A stretch of 64,000 bases of DNA from Lasiosphaeris hirsuta (lineage: Eukaryota > Ascomycota > Sordariomycetes > Sordariales > Lasiosphaeriaceae): positions 1,054,001 to 1,118,000 of the forward strand of contig JAUKUA010000003.1 in NCBI GenBank assembly GCA_030549175.1, in the 5' to 3' direction. The notes under the pieces were generated by a model that did not search any database, was not told the DNA's origin, and saw nothing but the letters and a program-made list of their open reading frames with translations. Below are positions 1 to 16,118 of this stretch, piece after piece. Position numbers and translations under genes: made by a program. The first letter of the stretch is position 1, and the number at the start of each line of letters is the position of its first letter.

Positions 1-990
1 GTCTTCAAAAAGCCCTGGCTTCTGGTGTACGCTCGGTACGTGGAGTCCTCAACGGATGCTTGCTTCCACGGGTTGCGTCCACAGGTGAGGTTCACCAGAA
101 TCACTCCAAGGCTCCAGACGTCATTGGGGGCGCAGTAGTAAAATGGCCTCCTTGAGGAATGGTCCAGGCATTCTAGAGAAGAGGAAAAGAAAAAGGGTCA
201 GTTGGATGCTGGTGGGGTGGGAGAGGGGGACAGGGGGGAAGAGTATCGCGCCTGGGTTGAGAGCCGAGAGAAGAGGGAAAATAGACCAGACAAAAAACCT
301 ACCTGGTGACATGTAAAAGGTCGAGCCGCATCCATAATCTTCGGAGCGATCATTCGCGGTGGCCAGGCCAAAATCTGCCAGCTTGACAGTCTCGCCGCGG
401 TCCGAAACGAGAATGTTTTCCGGCTTCAAATCCCGGTGATAGATCCCCAGGCGGTGGCAGTGCTCTACAGCATCCAGAATCTGGAGAAAGACGCTCTTGG
501 AGAGCTCATCCTTACCCACATATTGCCCACACTCGGTGATGTTGAAGAACAAATCACCCTCCGGGCAGTACTCCAAGATGACGTAGATGCAGTCGGGATT
601 GTCGATGATCTTCAACATCGAGACCACATTTGGGTGGGCCGAGGCACGGTAGTGTAAACGTATTTCCCTGTTTTGGAAGGAGAGTTGGCGGCGGTCCAGG
701 GGCGTCCCATCCGCGTTGAATTTGCTGAGGCATTTGACCGCATAGCGGACGTTGTCCTTAATGTCGAGGGCCGAATAAACCACTCCATATGCGCCGGTTC
801 CCAGGATGCTCCTGAGTTGCAGCGTCGTCGTCAAAAAGGTCCCCAGCCTCTCCTCAGGCGCTACCGGGACATAGCGCTGGCAGGATTGTTGGGCGGCAAT
901 GTGGTGATGGCTCTGGATTGCACCGCACTGCTGCTCAAATGTTGGCGAGGCTGGCGGAGTGGGATATCCGTACACTGCGGCATGCTGCAT
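1..990 (-). CDS. Ran1/Ksp1-type serine/threonine protein kinase, 5' part (gene runs off the left edge)
   Basis: The gene encodes a protein kinase whose catalytic domain begins near residue 58. Visible motifs are the glycine loop GTGAYGVV (64-71), the ATP lysine in YAVK (86), HRDLKPEN with catalytic D187, and DFG at 206-208. Exon 1 is 990-303. A 130-nt intron (302-173, donor GTAGGT, acceptor TCTAG) splits the codon that turns MSP into MSPE. Exon 2 (172-1) continues with [15 protein letters not shown] and [10 protein letters not shown], a signature I associate with the fission yeast Ran1/Pat1 and budding yeast Ksp1/Sks1 family, which control nutrient and meiosis decisions. About 286 residues are inside the window. 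The C-terminal part of the kinase and any tail lie outside. The start is the first ATG in frame, at 990, and the N-terminal 50 residues are low-complexity. Family assignment is confident; the exact orthologue is not. Confidence 0.9.
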
Positions 991-2283
991 GATCCGGGCT
1001 CCTCTCGAATCTCGAATTGGCTAACTCCGTTCTCAGGCTTGACTTTGGCTTGGGTCCTCTGTTTCTCTGGCTCTGGGCGTTCAAATGCTCCGGGAAGGGA
1101 GAAAAGGAAACACAGCACAGAAAGTGAGGAAACGGGGACGGAATCCTGTCTTTTTTCTTCTCCACGGGAGTGGGGATCTCTAATCCAAAAAGGAAAACTG
1201 ATGAAAAGAAACGGTCCTGTTTTTCTTGTTCCGGGGCGGAAAGGCTCTGGGAGATCTCCTCCTAGGGGCGATAATCCGTGTCCAGGGTCGGGTCGCAATA
1301 ATAAGACGAGTTGACGTCGAGTGAACGAGTCAAGATTGGGAGATGTGTCGTCGCCTTGGTTGGGTATCAACGGGGCATGGGAAGCTGATGAGAGGCTTAT
1401 GGAAAGCTCGTGGGGTCGGCGGGGGTGAAGGGCGACGGTGAGGGACAGACTCCAGCGACCAGGGCAGTCGGTAGGAGAGAGAAAGGGTAGAGTTGAATGA
1501 GTGTCGAGAATTGGGCGTCGTGGTGGTGATGTGGTGATGGGCAGACAGGGACAGGTCTGATGCGGGCTGGATGTCGTTGATATTTGTCGAATCGTCGATA
1601 GCACGGCCCAGCAGCCCAGTGGCCACCCTCCTCCTGCTCGCTCTGCCGCCCCGTTCTGTGTCAAAGAAGGGTACCGGGGTACCAGCAGCACTTGCGTGCC
1701 CTCGAATTGCGCGGTTTGGGTGGCTTGATTGGTCCCGGTCGCCCCATGCCCCATGCCCCATGTCAGACTTGGTCTGTCCACCCTTCGTTTGCGAGGGAAC
1801 AGAAAGGTACGTATCTGGCGGGCTTGGCTGGTGAGCACAGGCCAGCACAGGCCAGCACATCCTGTCCTGAGACCCATGGGACCCATAATGCGGCATCCTG
1901 GCCTACACTATTCTTAATCTGCGGTGCGCGGCACTAGCTTGGAAGGGGAATGGTGTGGGTCGAGTGTGGTGTGGGTGTGGTGCGTGCGGTCCTTCGTCGT
2001 CTTGGACGTCTTGGAAAGCCACAGGTGGGTCCCGTATGGGTCCATCGCCCCTCAGGCGAGCCAGTCTCGAGCCAGTGCCTCTTGGGGTTTGCGCTAATGC
2101 ATGGCGAGAGTGATTTGTGACGAAGAGCAATTACGAGGACAAGGGCTGGGCTGACACACGCCCATTCAGACGCCGTGTGTCACTGCCACCCCGGTCGCTA
2201 ACGCCATTGCTCATCAGACACGCACCCCTCTCCTCCACACTTCCCACCCCTCTGCGCCCTCTGGTCCCCACCCGCACGTTCCC

Positions 2284-2335
2284 GCGCACACCAGTCTCAG
2301 CCAGTCAACGCCAGTCAACGCCAGTCAACGCCAGT
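2284..2335. repeat. Short tandem repeat, 10-bp unit CCAGTCAACG
   Basis: The unit occurs about four times in a row with a degenerate first copy. It lies in the gene-free interval upstream of the kinase. Read directly from the sequence; no function is implied. Confidence 0.85.
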
Positions 2336-4689
2336 CGGGAGACAAGACCAAGGGGTGGCGACAGCGCGCTGCCACCCAGCCAGGGCGTGGACTGAGTTGT
2401 GCCAAGTTCTCTGATTGAGCGCGGACCATTCAGCGGTCTTTTCCAGCAGGGTGTGTGGGGCGTGATCGATGACTCCCCGGGTTCGGCCTAGCGTCTTTGC
2501 GCCGGGCAAATCCCAACGAGGCCCGTGACTTGCAGCTCGATTCTCTCTTTTTCTTTCTTTTTTTCTCCGGCAGCGAATGCCTGTCGAGGGCTCCAAGGCT
2601 CAGTGGTGTCGGGCAACAGCGGCTGGAGAAGGCGAAACATGTCTCCTGACAAGCAAAAATATCTGAGGATGTGTTTCCTATGCCGTCTGGCCGGTGGCAT
2701 GCGGTTTGCGAGCACGGGAGATGCAACCCAGCAATAGCAGCAGCGCTGTAGTGATAGCAGTAACAGTCGGTAACAGCAGCGGCAGACGCAATCGAAGCAA
2801 GGGCAAAATCAACAACAATACACGATGCAATGGACCGACTCATCTCTGGAGTCGGCAGCATGTGCAATATATTTCGGCTTTCTGGCCAGACGGCACAGTC
2901 TTGGTTTGTTGATTCTTCCCAGTCTCCCAGCTTCAACCCTGCGGTTAGGAATGCCATCGGAGACACTTTAGGGGCGCGGGTCAAACCCCCATCCATACCT
3001 TATCCACTGGGGCTTCCATTCTCTACGAGTTCCACCGGTTTCTATTCCAGACGCGTATGGAGGCGCCAGACGCAGCAGGCTCAGCGGCTCGATTGAGCTG
3101 AGCAGAAAGTCGAGCGGAGTTGTCCAAACTCCTTTGAGTCTCCAAGCCCCCGTTGACTGCCATCGACTGCCTCGACTCCGAGCTCCTCTGGCTTCCCTCC
3201 CTGTGACTGCCAGAACACTAAAGAGGCCGCTCTCCAAGTGGGAACCGGCATTGATTGGCTGGGGCCTGCTGTGATTCAAAACTCACAGCCTGCGCGCTCG
3301 CGGCATCCTCCTCGGCTGATGTGCGCTTTTGTTTCCCGCAGATCAGCAACCGTCAAGCCAGGTTGGTTATTGCATAAAACAGGGAGGGGTTGAGTATCGG
3401 TAAGGTGCATTGTCGGGGACGACGGTGTGTCTCCACGATTCGCGCGTGTGTGTGTGGTGAACTGTGTGATGTTTGCGCTCGGCGTGTCCATTTGCTGCCC
3501 ATGCCCCTGTGCAAGAAGGATTGCGATGCAAGTTGCCCATGAGCAATATGGATAAAGACGGTTTTGCGCTGATAGCGTCCTTCGCAGAAGCAGATTACAG
3601 GGGTCACAATGGTGACCCCGCCAAGGTGTGGCGTCGCTCAACTGATCCATCGCCCACCCGCCCAAGCCGCAAGCCGCCCAAGGCGCTTGAGGTTGGTGTC
3701 GGTGTCGGCGTCGGCGTCGGAGCTGAGATGCTAGGTGTTGCTTGCTTCTTCCTGCTCGGTGAGGCTCACGTGTTGTGACGAAGCATAGCACCCATCCCAG
3801 CTAGGACCGACTGGACCTACGCGGTGGCTCGCATACCTACACGCCCCAAACCTGCCTTCACGCAGCAGGTCCGGGAGTTGTTCCCGCTGGTTTCGTCGCT
3901 CAAGCCGCAGCAGCCGACCGAGGTTACGGCATTTAACACAACAACACCAGCGGACCAGTCAGTCTCCAGGTTTGGCTACAGCAGGCGCCTGAACCAGAAA
4001 GCGAGCAAATTGCATGTCATCACCAAGGCGGACGCAGGCCAACAGCAGGGCCGAACGGGCTGGCTTCGGTTTCTGTTCGCTACAGCCAGTGCGGGGAGTT
4101 TTATGAGCAGGCACACGTTGCAACGGTGCGATCCTGGAACGAGCCTCTGCTTTGATGCTCTCGACGCTAAGTGGTGGTGAGTGTCGGGTGCCTGAGATTG
4201 CAGGCCGCTTGACAAGGCGAGAAACGCCGAACGGATGCATTGGAAGGAGGAATAGAACCTGGAACGGATGCATCTGATGCAACTGTAGGAGGCAGAGGCT
4301 AGGACGGCCAAAGTACCGACTATCGAGCGCCATTGCTCCCGTTTCGCCCTGCCCGTCAGCATGGAGGACAGAGAGGACACGGTATAGCGTAATGTTCAGC
4401 ACACAGCGTACAGAGTCAGCGAGAGGATCGGTGCCCCATGAAGGCCGTGGGGCCGTCTACACCCACTCTCACTACTATGTAGGTCCCAGCCTGCGTGCCA
4501 CGATTCGATTGCGGGTGCGGGTGCTGGTGGTTGTTGTGCTTGCTAAAGGCGCCCCACGTCGCATGCATCCTGCCGCCTCGTAATGTTATCGATTCGACAG
4601 GGCCGCGTCTGACCGAAGCTTACAAAGTGAGGCTGTCGACCCCTGTCGCCCACCTGCCGTCTGCCCTCCGTGCAAGCTTGTGAGGGGGC

Positions 4690-4766
4690 ACACCCGGGCG
4701 GTGGGCGGTGGGCTAGGCGGTGGACTAGGCGGTGGACTAGGCGGTGGGTTGACGGTGGGCGGTGGG
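4690..4766. repeat. GC-rich tandem repeat, 12-bp unit TAGGCGGTGGAC
   Basis: Three near-perfect 12-bp units sit inside a longer stretch of GGCGGTGGG-like words. Frequent GG and GGG runs on the plus strand make a two-tetrad G-quadruplex conceivable. This is an inference from run spacing only. Confidence 0.8.
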
Positions 4767-5096
4767 GCACGGAATATCGGTCCACGCAGTTTTCCAACTT
4801 CCGCGACTCACACTGACAGCCACGACCACTGCGCAGAATCGGCCAGACTGGCTCTACGTAGTTAGTAGGCCGATAAAGTCTCTTTTAGACACGTTGGCGG
4901 TCGGCAGGATTGCATAATCGCAGGTTTGCAGAATCGGCGCCGCGGCGAGGGTTTAGTGTGTCGATAGTTGGCAGTTGTCTCCTGTTTTCATCGGTCTTGA
5001 GTTGTTTGGGTCCGATTGCGAGTGGTGTGCAAGGTACCGCTATGAGTCTGCTCCACTCTGTCACGATCCGTACCTGCCTTGCCTGCTTGGTTAGGT

Positions 5097-5180
5097 CTGC
5101 TTCCTGCCACCTGCCCTCCTGCTTCTTGCCACCTGCCCTCCTGCTTCCTGCTCGCTTCCTGCCTGCGCTCCCTGCTCAAC
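5097..5180. repeat. Degenerate pyrimidine-rich repeat (CTGCTTCCTGCCACCTGCCC type)
   Basis: A roughly 23-bp pyrimidine-rich unit is present twice, followed by shorter fragments of the same words. It lies in the gene-free interval and has no visible coding role. Confidence 0.75.
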
Positions 5181-8100
5181 ATTACCGGGTGCGCCTGCTC
5201 CAGCAGATCTTAGAACTTAGATCCAGTTTGTGTTGTTACACTTTTGGAGGAAAGGAGTCGGCTGTCGGTGATTTGAGGCGGGCGGCTGTTTGTCAATTCT
5301 AGGCCGCCTTCATTCTGTCACCAGCATCCAACATTCGAGCACTTTACACTATACACCTCCAATGCACATTGGATGGTCTGCCACGGCATATTGATGCAGC
5401 GTCTTAGCAGGGCTTCACCTCCCGAATCAGAGGCCAAACATCTCCATTCAGAGCTCGAGCCGCCAAGGTTGCATACGAGCGACCGCCTTTCCTGACGGCG
5501 ACCCGCCGCGGCGCCTCTCGCCATCCTCTCGCCATCCTATTCCCAGCCACGAGCTGCACTTGCAGGCGTTGCAAGCCTAAATGGAGGGCCTGACTACGCA
5601 GCAAAGGATCGTGACGGTCGCGGCGGCGGGCCATCGCAGCGGCACGGACTCAGACATGCGCGCTCTCGCTGGGTCGCGGGGGTCTTGTGTCGTGAGTGTC
5701 GTGGATCATCTCTGATGCCTTTTTGGGCAGTCGCAATGGCATGCTGAACATTGCCCCCCCCCCCCCTCTGCGGTATGCGCCATTGCTGCGGAGCGGGGGT
5801 GACGTCGGACGACGAACGATGAACCTTGAAGCCCCTCCAGCCCCTGAGCTCACCCTGAACTCTCCACCCACAAGAGGCAAGGTCCCATGAGAAATCCAGA
5901 TCACTAGGTGTCATCATTGGCGGCGTTGGGCGCCGGAAGAATTACGAGGTTTTGCTGAACCATGGACCGCCGTCCCACGGCATCCCAAAGTTCGCAACGG
6001 CCATCACCCAGCTTCGAGAAGCCACCAGCCAGCCAACCACGGGCCTCGTCCGCACACCATTCTGTGCGTGATGGCCCAAAGAAACGGTGTGCAAAGCTGG
6101 TGATCGCTTGGCAGGAGACCAAAGCAGACCCAACGACCCAACTGAGGCCTTGGGGAACCCGTCACATCGAACATCCAGACGCCGGGGCTATCACAAGCGA
6201 TGCTATCCTGGGGAACGCAGAATGCAGAATGCAGAATGCATAGGTGATCGCTCATCCTGGGGAACCAAACCACTCGACACAACTTCACAAAGCCCTACTG
6301 CTACCGCACTGCGTGTGTTGCTATTCTGACGTCGGCCTGCCATCGATCCGTGTGGGTTGGGATGGGTTGCAGCTGCCGTGCGCTAGGAACTGATATGCCG
6401 GGACCCTGTAACTGGCTGGGAAAGGCTGTGTGAGCTGTGGCGAGGTGGTTTTGGCTGCGATCATATGCAGAGACAAACACTTTGAGTGATGCGGGACATC
6501 GGCCTGATGCAGCACTTGGCAAAATACCAATTGCCCCGCAAGGGTGTCAATGGTGCTTCATTATCGCCCAACAAGGACACAAGAAGAGTCCATAATGGTA
6601 TACGCAGTTGTGTAGATCGTGCCGTTCTGTCGAGAGACGGCGCCCCATAGCCAGCCGAGAGGGAGGGAGCGAGGTCAGAGACCACTAGACTACCTAGCTG
6701 CACGCCATCCCATCCATGCCGGACAGACGCCGTTACCCGCCGCCGTGGTTCCTTTTTCCGTGTCAGGTATCAAGTAGCGACCCACACAGGCAGGCAGACG
6801 GCATTCATTCTGTCAACCTCCAAACACCCGGCGCCAAGGCAGAACTCTGGTTAACAATATCGAGACGACCTGGATCATTCACGGTTGGTCAACCCTGTCT
6901 CCTTGTCAAGCTCAAGCACACTGCCAAGGCCCGAGAGAGCCGGGCGGACCAGTCCCAAACAACCCCAACTGTTTTCTCGCCCGATCTTCACCTGCCGTCA
7001 TGGCTCATGGCTCATTGGGACCACTCCCGCAAACGCTCTTCAAACGCTGGGGAGCTGCGCAAAAACCTGGCGTGTCGATCATGATTCACACCATCATGCT
7101 TCGAAATGCTCCAAGGTCTCAAAATTGAAAACACAGGCCGAATGGCGGGCGGCCGGGCAAGCCCCCATGCCAGTCGCACACGATCCCTGGTTCGATCACA
7201 CACGGTCCATCCATAGATGTATCTAAACTGACCTGAGCTGCTCGGAGTATTATTCCTGCTTTGCCCTCCAGCAAAGACCTGACTGCTCTCACGTGTCACT
7301 CTCGCGGGACGGGCACAACAGGGTCATCAATCTCAATGGCCTGCTTCGCTTGTGTATCCGCATGCTTCGAGTTCGAGGGCATGCCATTCTCGAGTCATTG
7401 AACCATTGCAGCCGCCGTCCAGCCTTGGCGGGGTCGCACCTTTGGCATCAAGGGTCCTTCGAGAAACCCGACCGAAACAAAGGGACGCGAGGTTGAGAAA
7501 CGGCCTCACCACGTCTCAATGCGGCTGTCGGCTCATGGTGCTCGTGCTCTTGAGCCCAGCGCAGCCACTGGAGCCCCATATCAGGGAACTTGATTTGTGT
7601 TGATGATCCTGCTCCGCCTTTCAGCGGTAGTCTTTTCTTATTCGCTTTCCTTTTTGATGATCTCTCTCAATAGGGAACTTTCGTCAGAGCCAAGAGCCAT
7701 GATAGCACGTGTGTAGACCTTGCCGTCCTGACGTCTGGACACAAAGAGCCGCTGGGGCGGTTTTCTATCGAGCCCGCCTCCCCGTCTCCCCGTCTTAACG
7801 AGTAGCTGCTGCTCGGCACCACACCACAAAGAAAAGGGCCGTCACGAGCAGAGCTATTTACATCATATCGAAGGGTCGTCAACAAAGCGAGTTAGCGAGT
7901 GCGACTCTGGGCTACTAGCGCCCGCCTATTAGTTTCACTCGGCTCTTTGGCCTTCGCGGGTTCGCAGCGGCACGTCATGGGTCACGGACGATCCCATTCC
8001 TATAGATTCAATCCGCATTCCGGTGACGTGGGACGCACTGGCGGAATGGGCGTCTACACTACCAGACAACATTTCTGATGCCTGAGCAAAATAGGGGGCC

Positions 8101-10830
8101 TCTGCCTACTAGGCTGCAGGGCCCGCCACCAGGAGTCGTTATTCTTAGGGCCGCCCGGCCGTTTGACAAACCTGGTCGGAGGGGGGGGCAACGGATAGGA
8201 GCCTCCGTCTGCGACCCGACCCCCAACCACGCCCGGCCGAAGTAGGCAGAGTCGCGGTGGGTGCGGGGAATTCTTTCTCTTTCTTTTTTTTCTTGCATGG
8301 TGTGACGGTACCCCGTAGAGCTGCTGTACCAGGGCGGCGCAAGGTTGTCTGCATCCTAGCATCTTCGAGGGACGATCTTGGCTTTTCCGCACTTGTTCTC
8401 CCATATGGCGGTGGTGACGGGTGTCTATCTATTCCGCTGTTGAGTCATGGGCAAATTTCCACCGGATTTGATCCATGGTACGAGGTTGGTAGCTGTTGCT
8501 CTTCTCCGCTACAGAGATGCGGGCATAAAGGTGAGGCCTGAAGGTTGGCGTTGCTTCATTGGCAGGGAAGTACCGGTCAGGTTCAGAGCAACGACCATTC
8601 GATGTCGCGGCGGAGAGCTCCGTCTCGCTTAGCCCATCATCTGGAGGGACAAGCAGGCACAGCCGAGTGTCGTCTATATGAAGCAACCGCAACAAAACAT
8701 CGGATGCGATTCGGAGCCGCAAGGCCATGATGTCAAGCTTGCGTCCAACGTCTCCAATCTCGACGGATGCACATGCAGTTCGCCGTTAGGGAGACACACC
8801 ACGGCTGACTCACTGCTTGGCTGTCGCTGTCGCTCGCAATGCTACCGTTCCCACGGAAAACATATCGAGATGACGAGGCTGCATGCTACTTTGCGATGTG
8901 TGCATATGTGCGCCCGGCATCCGAAGGTCGATTCCAGACGGTTCATGAAATAATGACCCCAGCTAGTAGATGCCGGCAATAAGGCGGCAGAGCAGGAGGG
9001 AAGAGTCCTGTTGATCGGTGCCGAGTTCACTACCTACTATGGCCTTGCTGCAATTGGTATATTGCTGTTGCGCGATATAATACGACTGGCAGGCACCATA
9101 GATTAAGCAGCACGTGTGGTGGTGGTTAATACAAGGCAAAGGGCGCCCTCGATATTGCTAAAGGGAGCTGACGAGCCCTTAGCGCGGCTGTAAGGGAAAC
9201 ACCTGGCGAGAGGGGCGGGCTGGACACCCAATGCCCTGCCTGCGTCGGGGCATGGACCGCGAGGCTGGATGTATTGTTATGTTGTTTGCCACCGCGGGGG
9301 ACGAGCATGATGGGATAGACTTCGGGCAACGCCTCGTGGTGCCGGTGATCGCACAAAGGGCTGTGTTTCTGACATGGAAATGGGTTTGCCTGACGAAACA
9401 GATGCTGGTTGAGTTGAGGGGCGGCTGGGTGGCGTGCAAAGTCAACGAGGCACGCTATGGTGGTGCCACTGCTTGTGCTACGAACCTCATCATGCACCCA
9501 TCACCAGATATCCACTTCCCTTATTCGCCTCGGGCTCGCTGATAGCCTACCTACCTACTATGTACGCAATCGAGCCAACTGCTGGGTGCGAACCACCGCG
9601 CTTACGCCTACAGCACCAAGGCAGACAAGCAACCGTCGGCGACGGCAAGAGGCTTGCTGACCCGAGTATACTCTACCTCACCCACCAAAGGTACCTACGC
9701 AGGGCGTCCTCAACACTGTGTAAGTTGAGCATGAAGATCAATCAGTCCCACCTAGACCCAACACCAACCAAAGTGCGTGGCCTTGTCATCATCACCTCCT
9801 GCTACTCGCTGGGGCGGACATGTCGACCCCGAGCTTTGGCGTCGCACAATGTGTCAAGAGATCTCATCGCCGCTTTCCCAGCCGGCCTGCCCAAGGCAAA
9901 GCCTGTGTCTGATACCTAGGGACGCAGCTTGTATGTACATGCCTCCTGTGGCCCCACGCTAAAGCAGTAAGAGAGTGACGTCGTGGGACGCGAGAGATCT
10001 GCCCGGTCCAGGCTCTGTTGCACGGCATCGTTGCGACTGCGACAGTCGCTTGGGCGGATGGCCGCCGGCGTGCGGCGTGAGATCGGGTGGTGCGTTTCAA
10101 CGCGAGGCATCACGGGCGGGTGGGAAGGCTCGATGTTGTGCAGGGGGAGGGTAGGGGGGGGGGCGAGTAAATAACAGGAGAGAGGGAATAGGGGTTGGTG
10201 GTAGGTGGTGGCCGGCCGAAGGCTGGGACGGTGAGACTACAGCACCGGATGGCCGCAGGCCTGGAAAGAGGCGCTTGCGCCGATGCTGGAGGCGTCCCGT
10301 GGGTGGGCATCCCCTCCGTCCCACCGAAGTCGACGACGGCCTTTGACTACAACGACTCGGCGGATGCCGTGGCACAGCCCAGAGCCCGGCGCGTTCTCCG
10401 TGGGGGCTTGGTGATGTTTGCTATCTCTGTAGAATTGTAGTTGGGGGATTACGTGATGCTGTCCTCGGTCACTTCTTGTTGGCTTTGCTGCTGCCAACTG
10501 AAGATGATGTAAGTGTCTACCACTCACGGCGAAACACAACACTGATCAGGACGGAATGGCCATCACCAACACATCCAAGTTGGCGCACCGAAGCCACGAG
10601 AACCTATGAACTCTCAAGACTCGGCCAATACCAGACTGCGCCAGTGATATCGTCCCACCATACCTGGAGGCGGGCGTTCACGGCGGTGGAACATGCTCGT
10701 CGTGTCTTCAAGGATTGGGAGGAGCTGGCTGGCCATGTCAGACCTTGTACGATGGGGCATGTGCGACAACACGCGGTGACTCTCTCATCTGTACGACGAG
10801 AAAGGCGCATGTTTCTCTTGATCTCGTTCG

Positions 10831-10848
10831 CCCCCCCCCCCCCCCCCC
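10831..10848. repeat. Homopolymer tract of 18 C followed by T, four C and an A run
   Basis: This is the longest C run in the window. Similar runs lie near 5754 (13 C), 8168, 10155, 11361 and 11488. Such tracts are unstable and error-prone in sequencing, so the length should be treated as approximate. Confidence 0.8.
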
Positions 10849-12243
10849 TCCCCAAAAAAAAGCCCGTAGCCAGCTGGGCAGATATTGCCGTATCCAGGGG
10901 GTTGGTGTTGACCCGAGTCGCACCGAACGACGAACGTATCCCACCAACCGCCAATCCCAAGAGCAGTGACAAGACTCATGGGGCGCGGGCTGAAGGCACC
11001 ATCACCACCACTACCACCGCGCTGGTCTGGCATGACATCCCACCTCGCTGTCATCACCAACAAACACCCATCCACCCCGGCTGGGCCGCAACACCACATG
11101 GGCCCAGTCGCACTCCTGACTTCACCACTCCCTCTCTCCAGCCGGGTCCCCCTCCTCCAAGCCTGCCGTCCCTCCCAAGAAGGCGCCCCGTCGGGATCCT
11201 CTGTGCCTCATCACACCTCCACACGCAAACAAACATAGGGAAACTTCACTCAGCTCAAGGTCTCGCCCGCCGCAGATCCATCCCTCCAAACCCACGCCAT
11301 CGTCCTCCCCAGACCAAAAGATACGCCACCGGCCACATCATGCACGCACCCGCAGACCAAGGGGGGGGGGGCTGGCCCCAGGTCCTAGGCCCCAGCCCCA
11401 TCCATCCGGGGGCGGGCGGGCGGCAGCATTGGGATGAGGCGTTTCGGTGCGCGGCTAGATGCAGTGGGCGGCGGGAGGACAAGAGACCCCCCCCCCCTCT
11501 CTCTTCCTCCCCTTCAGCCCTGTTGCCTACCTTTTATGCCTAATACCTTTACCTAGGATTCCACAATGGACTAGTGCTAGCTGATGATGATGAGGAGGCT
11601 GCATGAATGGGAGACCACGAGATGGACCATTGGGAGAGAGAGGGAGCGGGGGGTTGAACTTCCGATGAGCATCGTGTGCCACGGTGGGTCCTGTTGGCGT
11701 CTCGCAAACACCAAGAGGGCGGTCAACTGTATACCTACGGCTGCGGATCGCTGGCAGCAACACCTTGGAGCCGGAAAGGCTGCCGCTGTAGGATGAGGGC
11801 GCGGGGAGTTGGGATTCCCTGGCTCGGAGCGACGGCTTGCCTCTGGCCGCGATGTTACCAGTCAGATCTCACGCGGCTTGCGATGGGGTTGGGGGTAGGG
11901 GCCAAACCCTCAGCCCTGGTCTTCCGCAAGGTCTCCCCGATGAAGTCCCATGTGCAGAGGTATCACCGATAGGTCCATGTTGAGATGCCTTCACACGCTC
12001 TCCTCGCAGCCAAGAAGCACAAGAGACTGACTGATAATCATCACGACGTGCTGGAGTGGGCAATTCCGGTTCTTTCCATAGTCTACTCTAAAATGGAAGC
12101 CCAACCCCAAGACCAATCATGGTAGAATATCTCTACCCCTTTATGTACGCTCTTCAGCCACAAAACAATCCCCCATCCACGGCGACTAGCCCGGCGCCCC
12201 GCTGTACAATACCATCGACACACGTCTCCTACCTCAACCTCAC

Positions 12244-15504
<3,261 letters not shown>

Positions 15505-16118
15505 TTTGATCCAGCTCTTACTCCCGTTGGTATTTTCGGATCCCAGATGGAGCGCAGCAAAGAAAAGTAGACCGCTGCCTTGAGCGTCCACCAAGTGTCA
15601 GCGAGTCGTACTTCCGAGTGATGCAAGCGAAAGTAAGTCCAACCAGCGAGTCGTCGCGAGTGCTTAGGTAGTGCAGGATGGAAATGGGGAGCAATGCACG
15701 ACGTGGTGTTCGGGTGTTCGGGCCTATCGATATTGGTGTTGCGGGTTCTGTGCAAATGCAAAAGGCAAAGTGGTTGCGGTGATGATGTGTTGGTTGATGT
15801 CGTCCTTGGTCCGGTCCTTGGACCTGCAATTGGGGCATGCACTGGCCAAGGCAGGCAGCCAGCCAGACCACCCCCTAAACGCTTGGTGGATGGCTGGCAC
15901 GACTGGCGACTGGCCACGCTGGAACGTAAACGGTGGGGTGACCCGAAGATTTGCCGTTCCACCGCCTTAGCTGACACAGGGACCTCTGTCGCCTCATGGT
16001 GCTGAATCGCGGGGCACTCCGAGGCGAGAAACTCCAAACTCCAAATTTCCGTCTCGCAAACTACGACTCGACAACCAGACAGTTTTTTTCACCGTTAGAT
16101 ACCTATCCAACAAGCAAT
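15505..16118. promoter_or_regulatory. Shared divergent promoter region of PRP4 and TMA7
   Basis: The 614-bp gap separates two divergent start codons. Apart from minor open frames extending the PRP4 reading frame upstream, I see no gene. A T-run near 16084 just upstream of the TMA7 start is the only simple pyrimidine tract noted. No specific factor site is claimed. Confidence 0.5.

Larger units (their letters stand above)
991..12243. other. 11.25 kb gene-free interval upstream of the Ran1-type kinase
   Basis: I find no convincing gene here. Open frames up to 355 codons exist, but they are biased in composition, overlap homopolymer runs and match no family I know. The interval lies between the start of the kinase (990) and the 3' end of PRP4 (12244), so it is upstream DNA of the kinase and downstream DNA of PRP4. 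It is not AT-rich, so it does not look like RIP-mutated transposon DNA. It holds many short tandem repeats (for example near 2284-2335, 4690-4765, 5097-5180 and 6222-6243) and runs of C or G (13 C at 5754-5766, 18 C at 10831-10848, 10 or more G near 11361). A long 5' leader or non-coding RNA is possible but cannot be shown. Confidence 0.6.

Noticed and set aside
861..1886. Minus-strand frame of 341 codons overlapping the kinase 5' end
   Set aside because: It overlaps the clearly coding kinase exon in another frame and has no recognisable domain.
9580..9625. tRNA-like T-arm sequence (GGTGGTTCGCACCC on the minus strand)
   Set aside because: The B-box is not canonical and I could not build an acceptor stem, D-arm and anticodon arm around it.
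10476..11543. Plus-strand open frame of 355 codons in the large gap
   Set aside because: It crosses an 18-C run and other homopolymers, is rich in P, R, H and T as expected for GC-rich non-coding DNA, and shows no family motif.
991..12243. RIP-mutated transposon remnants as the cause of the large gap
   Set aside because: The stretch is not AT-rich and shows no transposase or reverse-transcriptase fragments.
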